NCBI GenBank assembly: GCA_905198475.1
Contig: CAJKCQ010000003.1
Location: 10,376 to 74,375, forward strand
Direction of reading: 5' to 3'
Length of the DNA: 64,000 nt
Source of the DNA: an uncultured Sutterella sp.
GTDB taxonomy: Bacteria > Pseudomonadota > Gammaproteobacteria > Burkholderiales > Burkholderiaceae_F
Shown here: piece after piece, positions 43,791 through 51,070 of the stretch
How positions within the stretch are numbered: position 1 is the stretch's first letter
Layout of the letters: the number at the start of each line of letters is the position of its first letter
Position numbers and translations under genes: made by a program
Notes under the pieces: generated by a model
Told to the model about the DNA's origin: nothing
Seen by the model: only the letters and a program-made list of their open reading frames with translations
Database searches by the model: none

Positions 43791-43826
43791 ATGAAAAGGG
43801 GCCGGCGCGCTTTCAGGGGCCGGCCC
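43791..43826 (-). terminator. Probable terminator after the LpoA-like gene
   Basis: On the minus strand GGGCCGGC pairs with GCCGGCCC across a 12-base loop, followed by CTTTTCATTTC. The repeat is 29 bases after the stop codon of the LpoA-like gene. Confidence 0.65.
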
Positions 43827-43855
43827 GCGGTGACGGGATGAAGGCGGGACGCGGA

Positions 43856-45391
43856 TCAGGGGATCTGCGGCACGGCTTCCGGCGTGAGCGGCACGCCCGG
43901 GAGGACGGAGGCGGCCGGAGCGGCGGGACGCCGTGCGGGCGCCGCATTCGGCAGCATCGGCGTTGGGGCGGGTCCGGCGCCCGGGTCATCGAGGATGATG
44001 CTCTTCACGCCTTCGCGGCGCACGTTGTGCTCCATCTCGCGGACGTTCACGAAGGTCATCGTGCTCGGGTCGGGCGGCGGCTCGACGGCGGGCAGAACCT
44101 CGCGGGAGGCCGCCTGCGGGTCGATCTCCGCGAGCCGGCCGTGCGTGACGACGACGGTCTGCGGCTCGCGTGCGACCACCGGGCTCTCGAGCCGATTGAG
44201 CTCGAGCCGTCCCGTCTCGCCTGAATACTGGATGATGGTCTTCTTCTGGGACCACTGCGCCGCGATCTCACGCGCGTCGGCGCCCAGTGCGAAGAGGCGC
44301 TTCGCCGAGAGCGAGTAGGGCATGGCGGCGGCGAAGCGCGCCTCGAACCCCGCGGCGTCGTAGCGCACGACGAGCGGGCATTCGCTGAAGACGAGTTCGT
44401 CGAGGTCGTAGGCGAGGGTGGTCGCCGTCGAGCTCGTGAGCGGGTCGCCCGGGTTGCTCGCCGAGGTCGCCCAGACGCGCATGCGCTGCGGCAGTCGGTT
44501 GCGCACGAGCCCCGCGTCCTGCGCGGAGAGCGCAAGGAGCGCCGCCTGATAGGGCGGCTCGGAGGCGGCGATCAGGGTGCGCCGCTCCCGGAGGGCCGCC
44601 TTGGCGGCGCGGCGGCGCGACGCATCGTCGGTCGCCTTGGCGAGCGCCTCGCGGCTTGCCTCTGCAAGGTGCAGCGCATCGGCCTCGGAGAGCTGCGGCT
44701 CGAGGCGCTTTTGCAGATCATCGAGGGCGGCGACGTCGAGCGGGAAGACGTCGAAGGCGATTCCGGCGGCTTTGAGCGTCTTCTCATAGACGTCGCGGAT
44801 GCGCGTCTCCCAGCTGCTCGCGCCCGTGATCACGGCGACCTTGGGAAGCGCCCCCGACGTCGTGTGCGCGGGTAGCGCCCGCACGGCGAGCCGGGCGATC
44901 CATTCGGCCTCGGCCTCCGTGGAGACCGAGAGCATGATGAGGTTTTCGGGCGCGGCCTTGCCGGGAGCGGCGTTGAGCGCGACGACCGGGAGCGGCAGCG
45001 ACGCTTCGTGGGCGAGCCGCACGACCGCCTCGCGCTCGATCGGGCCGACGGCGACGTCGGCGCCCGCGAGCACGGCCGCCTGAAGTTGGTCGTGGATCGT
45101 GGCGCCCTTCTGCGCCTCGATCATCAGAAGGTTGGCGGGGCGCGCGCTCGCGGCGTTCGCGGCCGAAAGACCGTTGCCGACGATGCGGGCCGCCGCCAGG
45201 AACGGCGAGTCGTCGGGCGGCATCAGGAGCGCGATGGTGAGCTGCCGCGACGGGGCGGACACCTCCGCGGCGGCGGGCTGAGGTTCAGGCTGACTGCCGG
45301 TTTCGGTTTCTTGAGCGGCGTAGGCTGCGCTTAAACTACCTAGCGCCAGAAGGCCCACGGAAAAAACGAAGTTACGACGAGAAAACGGCAT
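43856..45391 (-). CDS. LpoA-like penicillin-binding protein activator without lipobox
   Basis: A 511-residue exported protein of the LppC/YraM (LpoA) family, which in E. coli is an outer-membrane lipoprotein stimulating PBP1A. The periplasmic-binding-like fold is seen in LTIALLMPPDDSPFLAAARIVGNGL, GADVAVGPIEREAV and PRRIYATSASN-like RVWATSASNPGD. The signal region opens MPFSRRNFVFSVGLLALGSLSA, cleavage after AYA; no Cys lipobox follows. An RRNFVF twin-arginine-like motif is present. The TPR-like N-terminal half of E. coli LpoA is missing. ATG 45391 has AGGG six bases upstream. It is divergent from rsmI, as yraL/yraM neighbours are. Confidence 0.8.
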   Translation of the reverse strand: MPFSRRNFVFSVGLLALGSLSAAYAAQETETGSQPEPQPAAAEVSAPSRQLTIALLMPPDDSPFLAAARIVGNGLSAANAASARPANLLMIEAQKGATIHDQLQAAVLAGADVAVGPIEREAVVRLAHEASLPLPVVALNAAPGKAAPENLIMLSVSTEAEAEWIARLAVRALPAHTTSGALPKVAVITGASSWETRIRDVYEKTLKAAGIAFDVFPLDVAALDDLQKRLEPQLSEADALHLAEASREALAKATDDASRRRAAKAALRERRTLIAASEPPYQAALLALSAQDAGLVRNRLPQRMRVWATSASNPGDPLTSSTATTLAYDLDELVFSECPLVVRYDAAGFEARFAAAMPYSLSAKRLFALGADAREIAAQWSQKKTIIQYSGETGRLELNRLESPVVAREPQTVVVTHGRLAEIDPQAASREVLPAVEPPPDPSTMTFVNVREMEHNVRREGVKSIILDDPGAGPAPTPMLPNAAPARRPAAPAASVLPGVPLTPEAVPQIP

Positions 45392-46310
45392 GAATTCCCT
45401 AAACAATCTTTGGTCTGATGATGTCCTGATGCAGGCGGCGGGTCTGCCCTGTCAGGAGCTTCCTGCGGCGGCGCTCTACGTCGTCGGCGTGCCGATCGGC
45501 AACATGGGGGACATCACGCTGCGGGCGCTCTGGGTGCTGTCCAAGGTGGACGCCATTGCGGCGGAGGATACGCGCGAGACCCGCAAGCTCCTCGAACGCT
45601 TCGGCATCGAGGCGAAGCTTCTCTCGGTTCGTGAGCATAACGAACGCCACGGAGCGGAGCAAATTGAAGCGCTGCTCGCCGCGGGCGAGCGCGTCGCGCT
45701 CGTGACCGATGCGGGCACGCCCGCCGTCTCCGACCCCGGCGCCCGGGCGGTGGAGTACCTGCGCGGCCTCGGCCGCCGGATCATTCCCGTCCCCGGCCCT
45801 TCGGCCGCGGTGACGGCGCTCTCCGCTGCGGGGCTTCTCGGCGCGGGCTTCTCCTTCATCGGCTTTCTGCCGCCGCAGCCCAAGCAGCGCCGGGACGCCG
45901 TCGCCGGTCTGCGCAGCCGCCTCGAGCCCTTCGTGCTCTACGAGGCGCCGCACCGCATCCTCGACCTTCTGCACGAGCTCGGCGCGCAGCTCGCTCCGGA
46001 GCGCCGCGTGGTCGTCGCCCGGGAGCTCACGAAGAAATTTGAAACGATCATTTCCCTGCGCGCGGCCGATCTCGTTCAATTCGCCGATGCGCACGAGCCG
46101 CGGGGAGAGTATGTTGTTTTGGTGGATGAAGAGCCTCCGAGGCCGCAGACGCTGCTTCCGGAGGACGAGGCCTGGCTGCGCGATCTCGCCCCGGAGATGC
46201 CCGCCTCCAGGCTCGCCGCCATCGCGGCGCGACGCACTGGACGCCCCCGGCAGGAGATCTATGCGTTTCTGCTTTCGCTCAGAGACGCCGCCGGGGAGTC
46301 GTCGGACTGA
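45390..46310 (+). CDS. rsmI: 16S rRNA (cytidine-1402-2'-O) methyltransferase
   Basis: Methylates the ribose of C1402 in 16S rRNA. The 306-residue product has the SAM-methylase GVPIGNMGDITLRAL (about 34-48), DTRETRKLL, VTDAGTPAVSDPG and PGPSAAVTALSAAG motifs, with the C-terminal helical tail. The first ATG (45390) overlaps the start codon of the divergent LpoA-like gene; ATG 45429 would give the shorter canonical N-terminus. Neither has a strong ribosome site. Confidence 0.92.
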   Translation: MNSLNNLWSDDVLMQAAGLPCQELPAAALYVVGVPIGNMGDITLRALWVLSKVDAIAAEDTRETRKLLERFGIEAKLLSVREHNERHGAEQIEALLAAGERVALVTDAGTPAVSDPGARAVEYLRGLGRRIIPVPGPSAAVTALSAAGLLGAGFSFIGFLPPQPKQRRDAVAGLRSRLEPFVLYEAPHRILDLLHELGAQLAPERRVVVARELTKKFETIISLRAADLVQFADAHEPRGEYVVLVDEEPPRPQTLLPEDEAWLRDLAPEMPASRLAAIAARRTGRPRQEIYAFLLSLRDAAGESSD

Positions 46311-46373
46311 TTTTTCACCGCGGGCGGGCCGCTTCGGACGGCGCCCCGTCCGCAATCCCATTGAGGAGCAACG

Positions 46374-47576
46374 ATGACAGAAGAGAAGAAAGACACGAAG
46401 CCAGCCGTTTCTCCGCCCGCATCGGCGCCCGCCTCCGACTCCGCTCCCGCCGCGCCGCTCTACGCCAACGAAAAGATCGACCGGCCGCCGCGCTTTCGCA
46501 ACGTGCGCGACGTGCTCAACCACATCCGCCGCACGCAGACCGAACGGGCCTTCAACCGCAAGCAGGAGCTCATCGACGAGATCCTCTCCGGGCAGTCCGA
46601 GGAGGACCGCGCGGTCATTCTGCGCGAACTCATCGAAGAGCTCACGGAAAAGCACAAGGAGCGCGAGGAGAAGAAGAACCGGGAGGAGAACGAGCTCAAC
46701 CCCAACTGGCTCAACGGCGCCTATCCCTACGTCAACCGCATGCGCCGCAGCGTATACGAGGCCGAGAAGTTCCGCCTTCAGGTCGAGCTCCTCAAGCTGC
46801 AGGCCTGGGTGAAGGAGACCGGACAGAAGGTCGTCATCATCTTCGAAGGGCGCGATGCGGCCGGCAAGGGCGGCACGATCAAGCGCTTCATGGAGCACCT
46901 CAATCCGCGCGGTGCGCGCGTGGTGGCGCTCGACAAGCCCACGGAGCGCGAACGCGGCCAGTGGTACTTCCAGCGCTACGTCGAGCATCTGCCCACCTGC
47001 GGCGAGATCGTCTTCTTCGACCGCTCCTGGTACAACCGCGCCGGCGTCGAACGCGTGATGGGCTTTTGCACCGAAGAGGAGTACTACGAGTTCATGCGCG
47101 AGGTGCCCGGATTCGAGCGCAACCTCGTGCGCTCGGGCACCTACGTGATCAAGTTCTGGTTCTCCGTCTCCCGCGAGGAGCAGGAGCGGCGCTTCCGCGA
47201 GCGCAAGGTTTCGCCCCTGAAGCGCTGGAAGCTCTCGCCCATCGATGAGGCGTCGCGCAACAAGTGGGACGACTACACCCGGGCGAAGGAGGCGATGTTC
47301 TTCGCCACCGACACGCCCGAGGCGCCCTGGACGGTGATCAAGTCCGACGACAAGAAACGCGCCCGCCTGAACGCCATGCGCTACGTGCTGCGCCTCATTC
47401 CCTACGCCAACCGCGACCTCAAGGCCGTGGGCGCCGTGGATCCGCTCATCGTCGGACGCGCGAGCGCGATGTTCGAGACGGCCGAGAGCCGTGTGTCGCC
47501 GCTTCTCGCCAATGAGCTCGACCCGCCCGTCGTGCCGCGCTTCCTCGCGCAGCAGCCGAAGAAGTCGAAGAAGTAG
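46374..47576 (+). CDS. ppk2: Polyphosphate kinase 2
   Basis: Transfers phosphate between polyphosphate and nucleotides. The 400-residue product has Walker A EGRDAAGKGGTIKR (about 160-173), the lid and Walker B region FFDRSWYNRAGVERVMGF (about 220-237), and KRWKLSPID. It fits the one-domain PPK2 group. An extra N-terminus of about 110 residues precedes the conserved WLNGAYPY; its first 30 residues are Pro/Ala-rich and the rest is charged and helical. GAGGAG lies five bases before the ATG. A terminator and two parS sites follow. Confidence 0.9.
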   Translation: MTEEKKDTKPAVSPPASAPASDSAPAAPLYANEKIDRPPRFRNVRDVLNHIRRTQTERAFNRKQELIDEILSGQSEEDRAVILRELIEELTEKHKEREEKKNREENELNPNWLNGAYPYVNRMRRSVYEAEKFRLQVELLKLQAWVKETGQKVVIIFEGRDAAGKGGTIKRFMEHLNPRGARVVALDKPTERERGQWYFQRYVEHLPTCGEIVFFDRSWYNRAGVERVMGFCTEEEYYEFMREVPGFERNLVRSGTYVIKFWFSVSREEQERRFRERKVSPLKRWKLSPIDEASRNKWDDYTRAKEAMFFATDTPEAPWTVIKSDDKKRARLNAMRYVLRLIPYANRDLKAVGAVDPLIVGRASAMFETAESRVSPLLANELDPPVVPRFLAQQPKKSKK

Positions 47577-47618
47577 CCCGAAGACTCCGCCCGCGCGGAG
47601 CCTTCGCCGAAAGAAGCA

Positions 47619-47658
47619 GGAGCGCCCGGGTCCACCTCCCGGGCGCTCCGTTTTTTTG
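47619..47658 (+). terminator. Intrinsic terminator after ppk2
   Basis: GGAGCGCCCGGG-TCCACCT-CCCGGGCGCTCC is a perfect 12-bp stem followed by G and seven T. It directly abuts the first parS site. Confidence 0.93.
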
Positions 47659-47672
47659 TTCCACGTGGAACA
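47657..47672. other. parS centromere-like site 1
   Basis: TGTTCCACGTGGAACA is a perfect 16-base palindrome matching the ParB-binding consensus TGTTNCACGTGNAACA. ParB loads here and spreads to organise the origin region for segregation. It lies in an intergenic region. Confidence 0.9.
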
Positions 47673-47695
47673 ACCACGGTCTGTGGAGGCCTCGA

Positions 47696-47711
47696 TGTTT
47701 CACGTGGAACA
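47696..47711. other. parS centromere-like site 2
   Basis: TGTTTCACGTGGAACA matches the same consensus, with one asymmetric position in the palindrome. Its centre is 39 bases from that of site 1. Both lie between the ppk2 terminator and the CBS-gene terminator. parA and parB are not in the window. Confidence 0.9.
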
Positions 47712-47739
47712 TTGGCCACGCAGGACGGTATAGGGACGA

Positions 47740-47781
47740 ATAAAAACGCCCGGACTCTCTCGACGAGAGCCGGGCGGGTTT
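47740..47781. terminator. Intrinsic terminator after the CBS-domain gene
   Basis: CGCCCGG (47747-47753) pairs with CCGGGCG (47770-47776), with an inner CTCTC/GAGAG stem. On the minus strand the hairpin is followed by TTTTTATTC, fitting termination of the CBS gene; on the plus strand GGGTTTT follows. Confidence 0.85.
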
Positions 47782-47805
47782 TCCGTCGGGCCGGGGCGGG
47801 GCCGC

Positions 47806-48264
47806 TTATTCGGAGCGCAGCGCCACTTCGCGCGTCTTCGAGGAGCTGATGTTGCGCACGAGACTGTCGAGCAGTTCGGAGAGCTCCTTGATGAGGTTCG
47901 AGTTTGTGATCACGCCGACGAGCCGGCCGGATTCATCCACGATGGGCAGGCGGCGGATGCCGTTCTCGCGCATGCGGGCGAGCGCAACCACCATGCCTTC
48001 GTTCTCCGCGGCGGTGACGACCGGGGCGGTCATCAGATCGCTCACGGACGTGCGGGTGAGGTCGAGCCCCTTCGCGACGCCCTCAATGGTGATGTCGCGG
48101 TCGGTGATTATGCCGAGGGGCTTGGCGTTCTCATCAATGACGACCAGACTGCCGACGTGCTCGCGGCGCATCTGGACGGCGCATTCCTGAATGGTCTTCT
48201 CCGGAGTGGTGGTGGCCACCTTGTGGACGGCCATGTCGATGACTTTCAGCGAACGGGTTCTCAT
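47806..48264 (-). CDS. CBS-domain protein
   Basis: A 152-residue soluble protein made of two CBS repeats (about 10-60 and 75-130), with VGSLVVIDENAKPLGIITDRDI and RRLPIVDESGRLVGVITNSNLI as the two signature ends. Paired CBS domains usually sense adenine nucleotides, SAM or NADH. The partner is unknown. It is monocistronic; 124 bases without a recognisable signal separate it from ttcA upstream. Confidence 0.85.
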   Translation of the reverse strand: MRTRSLKVIDMAVHKVATTTPEKTIQECAVQMRREHVGSLVVIDENAKPLGIITDRDITIEGVAKGLDLTRTSVSDLMTAPVVTAAENEGMVVALARMRENGIRRLPIVDESGRLVGVITNSNLIKELSELLDSLVRNISSSKTREVALRSE

Positions 48265-48388
48265 TTGAAGATCGTGACGGGTGGGAACGATGGGTCGATG
48301 GGGAGCCTCGGAGAGGCGGGCCGCTCCTGCGGCCTTTTGTCTACGGGGAGAATTCTAGCCGAGGCCGCCCGGCGGGCGAAACGGGCGC

Positions 48389-49276
48389 TCAGTCGTCTTC
48401 GGCGGGCGCCGCGGCTGCGGGCAGCAGGGGCCTGAAGGCGCGGAAGTCGTAGAGCGACTGGTCGAGCAGGTGCGAAGGCGAGACGCGCGTGAGGCTCATG
48501 AAGATGTTGTAGATGCGCCCGGGGAACTCGCGGTCCCAGGACTTCATGAGTGCCTTGATCTCCTGGCGCTTGAGGTTCTCGCCCGCGCCGCAGATGCCCT
48601 TGGCCGCGAGCGGATAGCCGCGGATGCGCGCGAGCTTCTCCGTCTCGGACTCGCGCACGTAGGCGAGCGGACGGATGACGATGCAGTCTTTGCGGTCGTT
48701 GAGCAGCGCCGGGGGCATCGCCTTGAGGCGGCCGCCGTAGAAGAGGTTGAGCAGCAGCGTGCTCACGATGTCGTCCATGTGGTGGCCGAGGGCGATCTTG
48801 TTGCAGCCGTGTTCGCGCGCGACGCGGTAGAGGATGCCGCGGCGCAGGCGCGCGCAGAGCGAGCAGACGTTGCGGCCTTCGGGGATGAGCTTCTGGATGA
48901 GGCTGTTCGTGTCCTGATCTTCGATGTGGTACGGCACGCCCGAGGATTCAAGAAACCCGCGGAGTTGTTCGAGCGGGAATTCCGGAATGTGCTGGTGGAC
49001 GTTGACGGCGAGGAGGTCGAAGTGGATCGGCGCGCGGGTCTGAAGGGTCTTCAAGGTGTCGAGGAGCACGTAGCTGTCCTTGCCGCCGCTCATCGCGACC
49101 ATCACCTTGTCGCCTTCGTTGATCATGCCGAAGTCCGTGATCGCCTGGCCGGTGAGGCGGACGACGCGCTTTTCGAGCTTCTTCTGGGAGACGGACTTGC
49201 GGTTGCGCTCCGAGGGCGGGGTCTCGCCCGTGGGCGCCGAGAAGATGGGGATCGTGTTCTCAGTCATGTTGCTCAT
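48389..49276 (-). CDS. ttcA: tRNA 2-thiocytidine(32) synthase TtcA
   Basis: ATP-dependent, FeS-containing enzyme for s2C32 in tRNA. The 295-residue product has the PP-loop SGGKDSYVLL (about 63-72), VCSLCARLRRG with the CxxC pair, LGHHMDDIVST and a third Cys in GICGAGENLKR. The start overlaps the folB stop by four bases (ATGA). ATG 49267 is a second possible start. Confidence 0.93.
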   Translation of the reverse strand: MSNMTENTIPIFSAPTGETPPSERNRKSVSQKKLEKRVVRLTGQAITDFGMINEGDKVMVAMSGGKDSYVLLDTLKTLQTRAPIHFDLLAVNVHQHIPEFPLEQLRGFLESSGVPYHIEDQDTNSLIQKLIPEGRNVCSLCARLRRGILYRVAREHGCNKIALGHHMDDIVSTLLLNLFYGGRLKAMPPALLNDRKDCIVIRPLAYVRESETEKLARIRGYPLAAKGICGAGENLKRQEIKALMKSWDREFPGRIYNIFMSLTRVSPSHLLDQSLYDFRAFRPLLPAAAAPAEDD

Positions 49277-49683
49277 GAGTTATGCATGGCGGACGAGGGC
49301 GCACGCCAGGTTTCAATACCGACCGCCTGCGCGTCCGGATAGGCTTCGGGCTTGGCGGTCGCAAGCCGCACGAGCTCGACGCCCGGGAGCGCGCAGAGCC
49401 GCTCGATCATGCGGTCGAGGAGCGTCTCCTGCAGGTCCGTGTGGCCGCGGGCGGCCTCCTCGCGCAGCACCGCGACGGCGTCGTCGTAGTTGAAGACGTC
49501 TTCGAGCGCGTCGCGGCTGCTCGTCGAGGCGTCGAGCCGCACCCACAGGTCGCAGTCGATCAGGAGGGACTGCGGCGCCGTGCGTTCGTGGTCGTAGGCG
49601 CCGATGCGGCACGAGAGCCGAAGGCCGCGCAGGAAGATCCGGCGGCAGGTCGCGCGCAGGGATTCGGGGGTCGGAAGTGACAT
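49273..49683 (-). CDS. folB: Dihydroneopterin aldolase
   Basis: Folate pathway enzyme converting dihydroneopterin to hydroxymethyl-dihydropterin and glycolaldehyde. The 136-residue product has IFLRGLRLSCRIGAYDHERTAPQ with the family GxxxxE-like substrate end (Glu before RTAPQ), DVFNYDDAV, and the catalytic-Lys region ATAKPEAY. ATG 49683 gives a family-length protein; the frame is open further upstream without conserved content. It is translationally coupled to ttcA. Confidence 0.88.
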   Translation of the reverse strand: MSLPTPESLRATCRRIFLRGLRLSCRIGAYDHERTAPQSLLIDCDLWVRLDASTSSRDALEDVFNYDDAVAVLREEAARGHTDLQETLLDRMIERLCALPGVELVRLATAKPEAYPDAQAVGIETWRAPSSAMHNS

Positions 49684-49761
49684 GGGGCTTCGAGGGGAGG
49701 GATGCGTCCGGAGGAGCGTCATTCTAGGGCGAGTGCGGGGGTCCGATAGAATGAGCGGACC

Positions 49762-49956
49762 ATGCGCTGGGCTATCGTCATCTTCATCATTCTTCTTCTG
49801 CTTCTGGGCGCCATGCCCGCACTGAAGCGCTTCGGCCTCGGGCGGCTGCCCGGAGACCTGAACTTCCGCGTGCTCGGCCGCGAGGTCGAGCTCCCCTTCA
49901 TGAGCACCATCCTCCTTGCGGTGCTCGCCCTCGTGCTCGCCAAACTGCTCTTCTAG
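49762..49956 (+). CDS. DUF2905 small membrane protein
   Basis: A 64-residue protein with two hydrophobic segments (about 3-17 and 47-63) and the DUF2905 core [13 protein letters not shown] between them. Function unknown. Its stop codon shares a CTAG tetramer with the stop codon of the convergent cca gene (a 4-base overlap). Confidence 0.85.
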   Translation: MRWAIVIFIILLLLLGAMPALKRFGLGRLPGDLNFRVLGREVELPFMSTILLAVLALVLAKLLF

Positions 49957-51059
49957 CCCCAGGCGGCGCGAAGCGCCTCGCGGCGGGCTTCGAGCACCCG
50001 CAGGGGTATCTCCCGCGGTGTGGAGGCGGTGCGCGCCGCGGCGCCCGCATCGACTGAACACCACGCGTCGAGCGCGCGCCTGAGGCGCGCGTCGTCTGCC
50101 ATTCCCCGGCCTTCGGATTCGAGCGCCTTCTCACGGTACTCGAGGAGCATCTCCATGCGCGCGCGGCGCCGCAGTGCGTCGCAGCCGCGAAAGAGCTCCG
50201 CCGTCTCTTCGGGCGTGGAGAGCGCGTGGAGCCGGGGCGTCCAGTCGCCGAGGATCTGCGCGAGGTCCTGAGCCTCGGCGCTCGCGCGCAGCCCCGCGAG
50301 GAAGGCCTTCGACGAGCGGCCGTCGGGAAGGCCCGAGGCGAGCGCGGCGAGCCGCAGGGGAAGGGGCAGCCCGCGCCGGCAGGCGCGGTGCAGCCGCGCG
50401 CGCATGAGACCCGTGAGGCGCACCTGCGGGTAGAGGCGCCGCCAGAGGCCGCACGCGCAGAGCACGTCGAGCATGCGGCAGGGTTGCGGGGCCGAAAGCC
50501 CCTTGGTGAATTCGGCGAGGACGCGCTCGGGCACGAGCGCGTCGGCTTCGCCCGCCTCCACCATCCGGCGCATGAGGGCGAGCGTCTCCGGGGCGATGGA
50601 GAAGCCCGGGAAGCGCGCCGCGAACCGCGCCGCGCGCAGGATGCGCACGGGATCCTCGCAGAACGCTTCGCTCACGTGCCGCAGAACGCCCCGCGCGAGG
50701 TCCGCCACGCCCCCGTAGGGGTCGATGAGGCGGCCGCGGTCGTCCATCGCGATGGCGTTGATCGTCAGGTCGCGCCGGCGCAGGTCGTCTTCGAGCGTTA
50801 CGTCGGCCGCGGCGTGGAAGACGAAGCCGTGGTACCCCGGCGCGGTCTTGCGCTCGGTGCGCGCGAGGGCGTACTCCTCGTGCGTCTTCGGGTGAAGGAA
50901 GACCGGAAAGTCGCCGCCCACGGGAAGGAACCCTCGGGCGGCCATGGCTTCGGGCGTCTCGCCCACCACGACCCAGTCGCGGTCGCCCGGTTCGACGGGA
51001 AGCCCTCGGGCGGAGAGAAGCGTGTCGCGGACGTAGCCGCCGACGGAGTAGATCTGCAT
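49953..51059 (-). CDS. cca: CCA-adding tRNA nucleotidyltransferase
   Basis: Adds or repairs the 3' CCA of tRNA. The 368-residue class II enzyme has [10 protein letters not shown], the catalytic GDRDWVVVG (DxD), [11 protein letters not shown] and [16 protein letters not shown] in its head and neck. It is shorter than E. coli Cca (412) and lacks the C-terminal HD phosphohydrolase domain. ATG 51059 gives the canonical opening [12 protein letters not shown]. It is 11 bp behind slt. Confidence 0.92.
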   Translation of the reverse strand: MQIYSVGGYVRDTLLSARGLPVEPGDRDWVVVGETPEAMAARGFLPVGGDFPVFLHPKTHEEYALARTERKTAPGYHGFVFHAAADVTLEDDLRRRDLTINAIAMDDRGRLIDPYGGVADLARGVLRHVSEAFCEDPVRILRAARFAARFPGFSIAPETLALMRRMVEAGEADALVPERVLAEFTKGLSAPQPCRMLDVLCACGLWRRLYPQVRLTGLMRARLHRACRRGLPLPLRLAALASGLPDGRSSKAFLAGLRASAEAQDLAQILGDWTPRLHALSTPEETAELFRGCDALRRRARMEMLLEYREKALESEGRGMADDARLRRALDAWCSVDAGAAARTASTPREIPLRVLEARREALRAAWG

Positions 51060-51070
51060 GGCGTTGGTGT

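Noticed and set aside
47491..47733. Small plus-strand open frame containing FHVEQ and MFHVEH
   Set aside because: The FHVE signature is what parS sites read as when translated. The frame overlaps the ppk2 end, a terminator and both parS sites, so it is not a gene.
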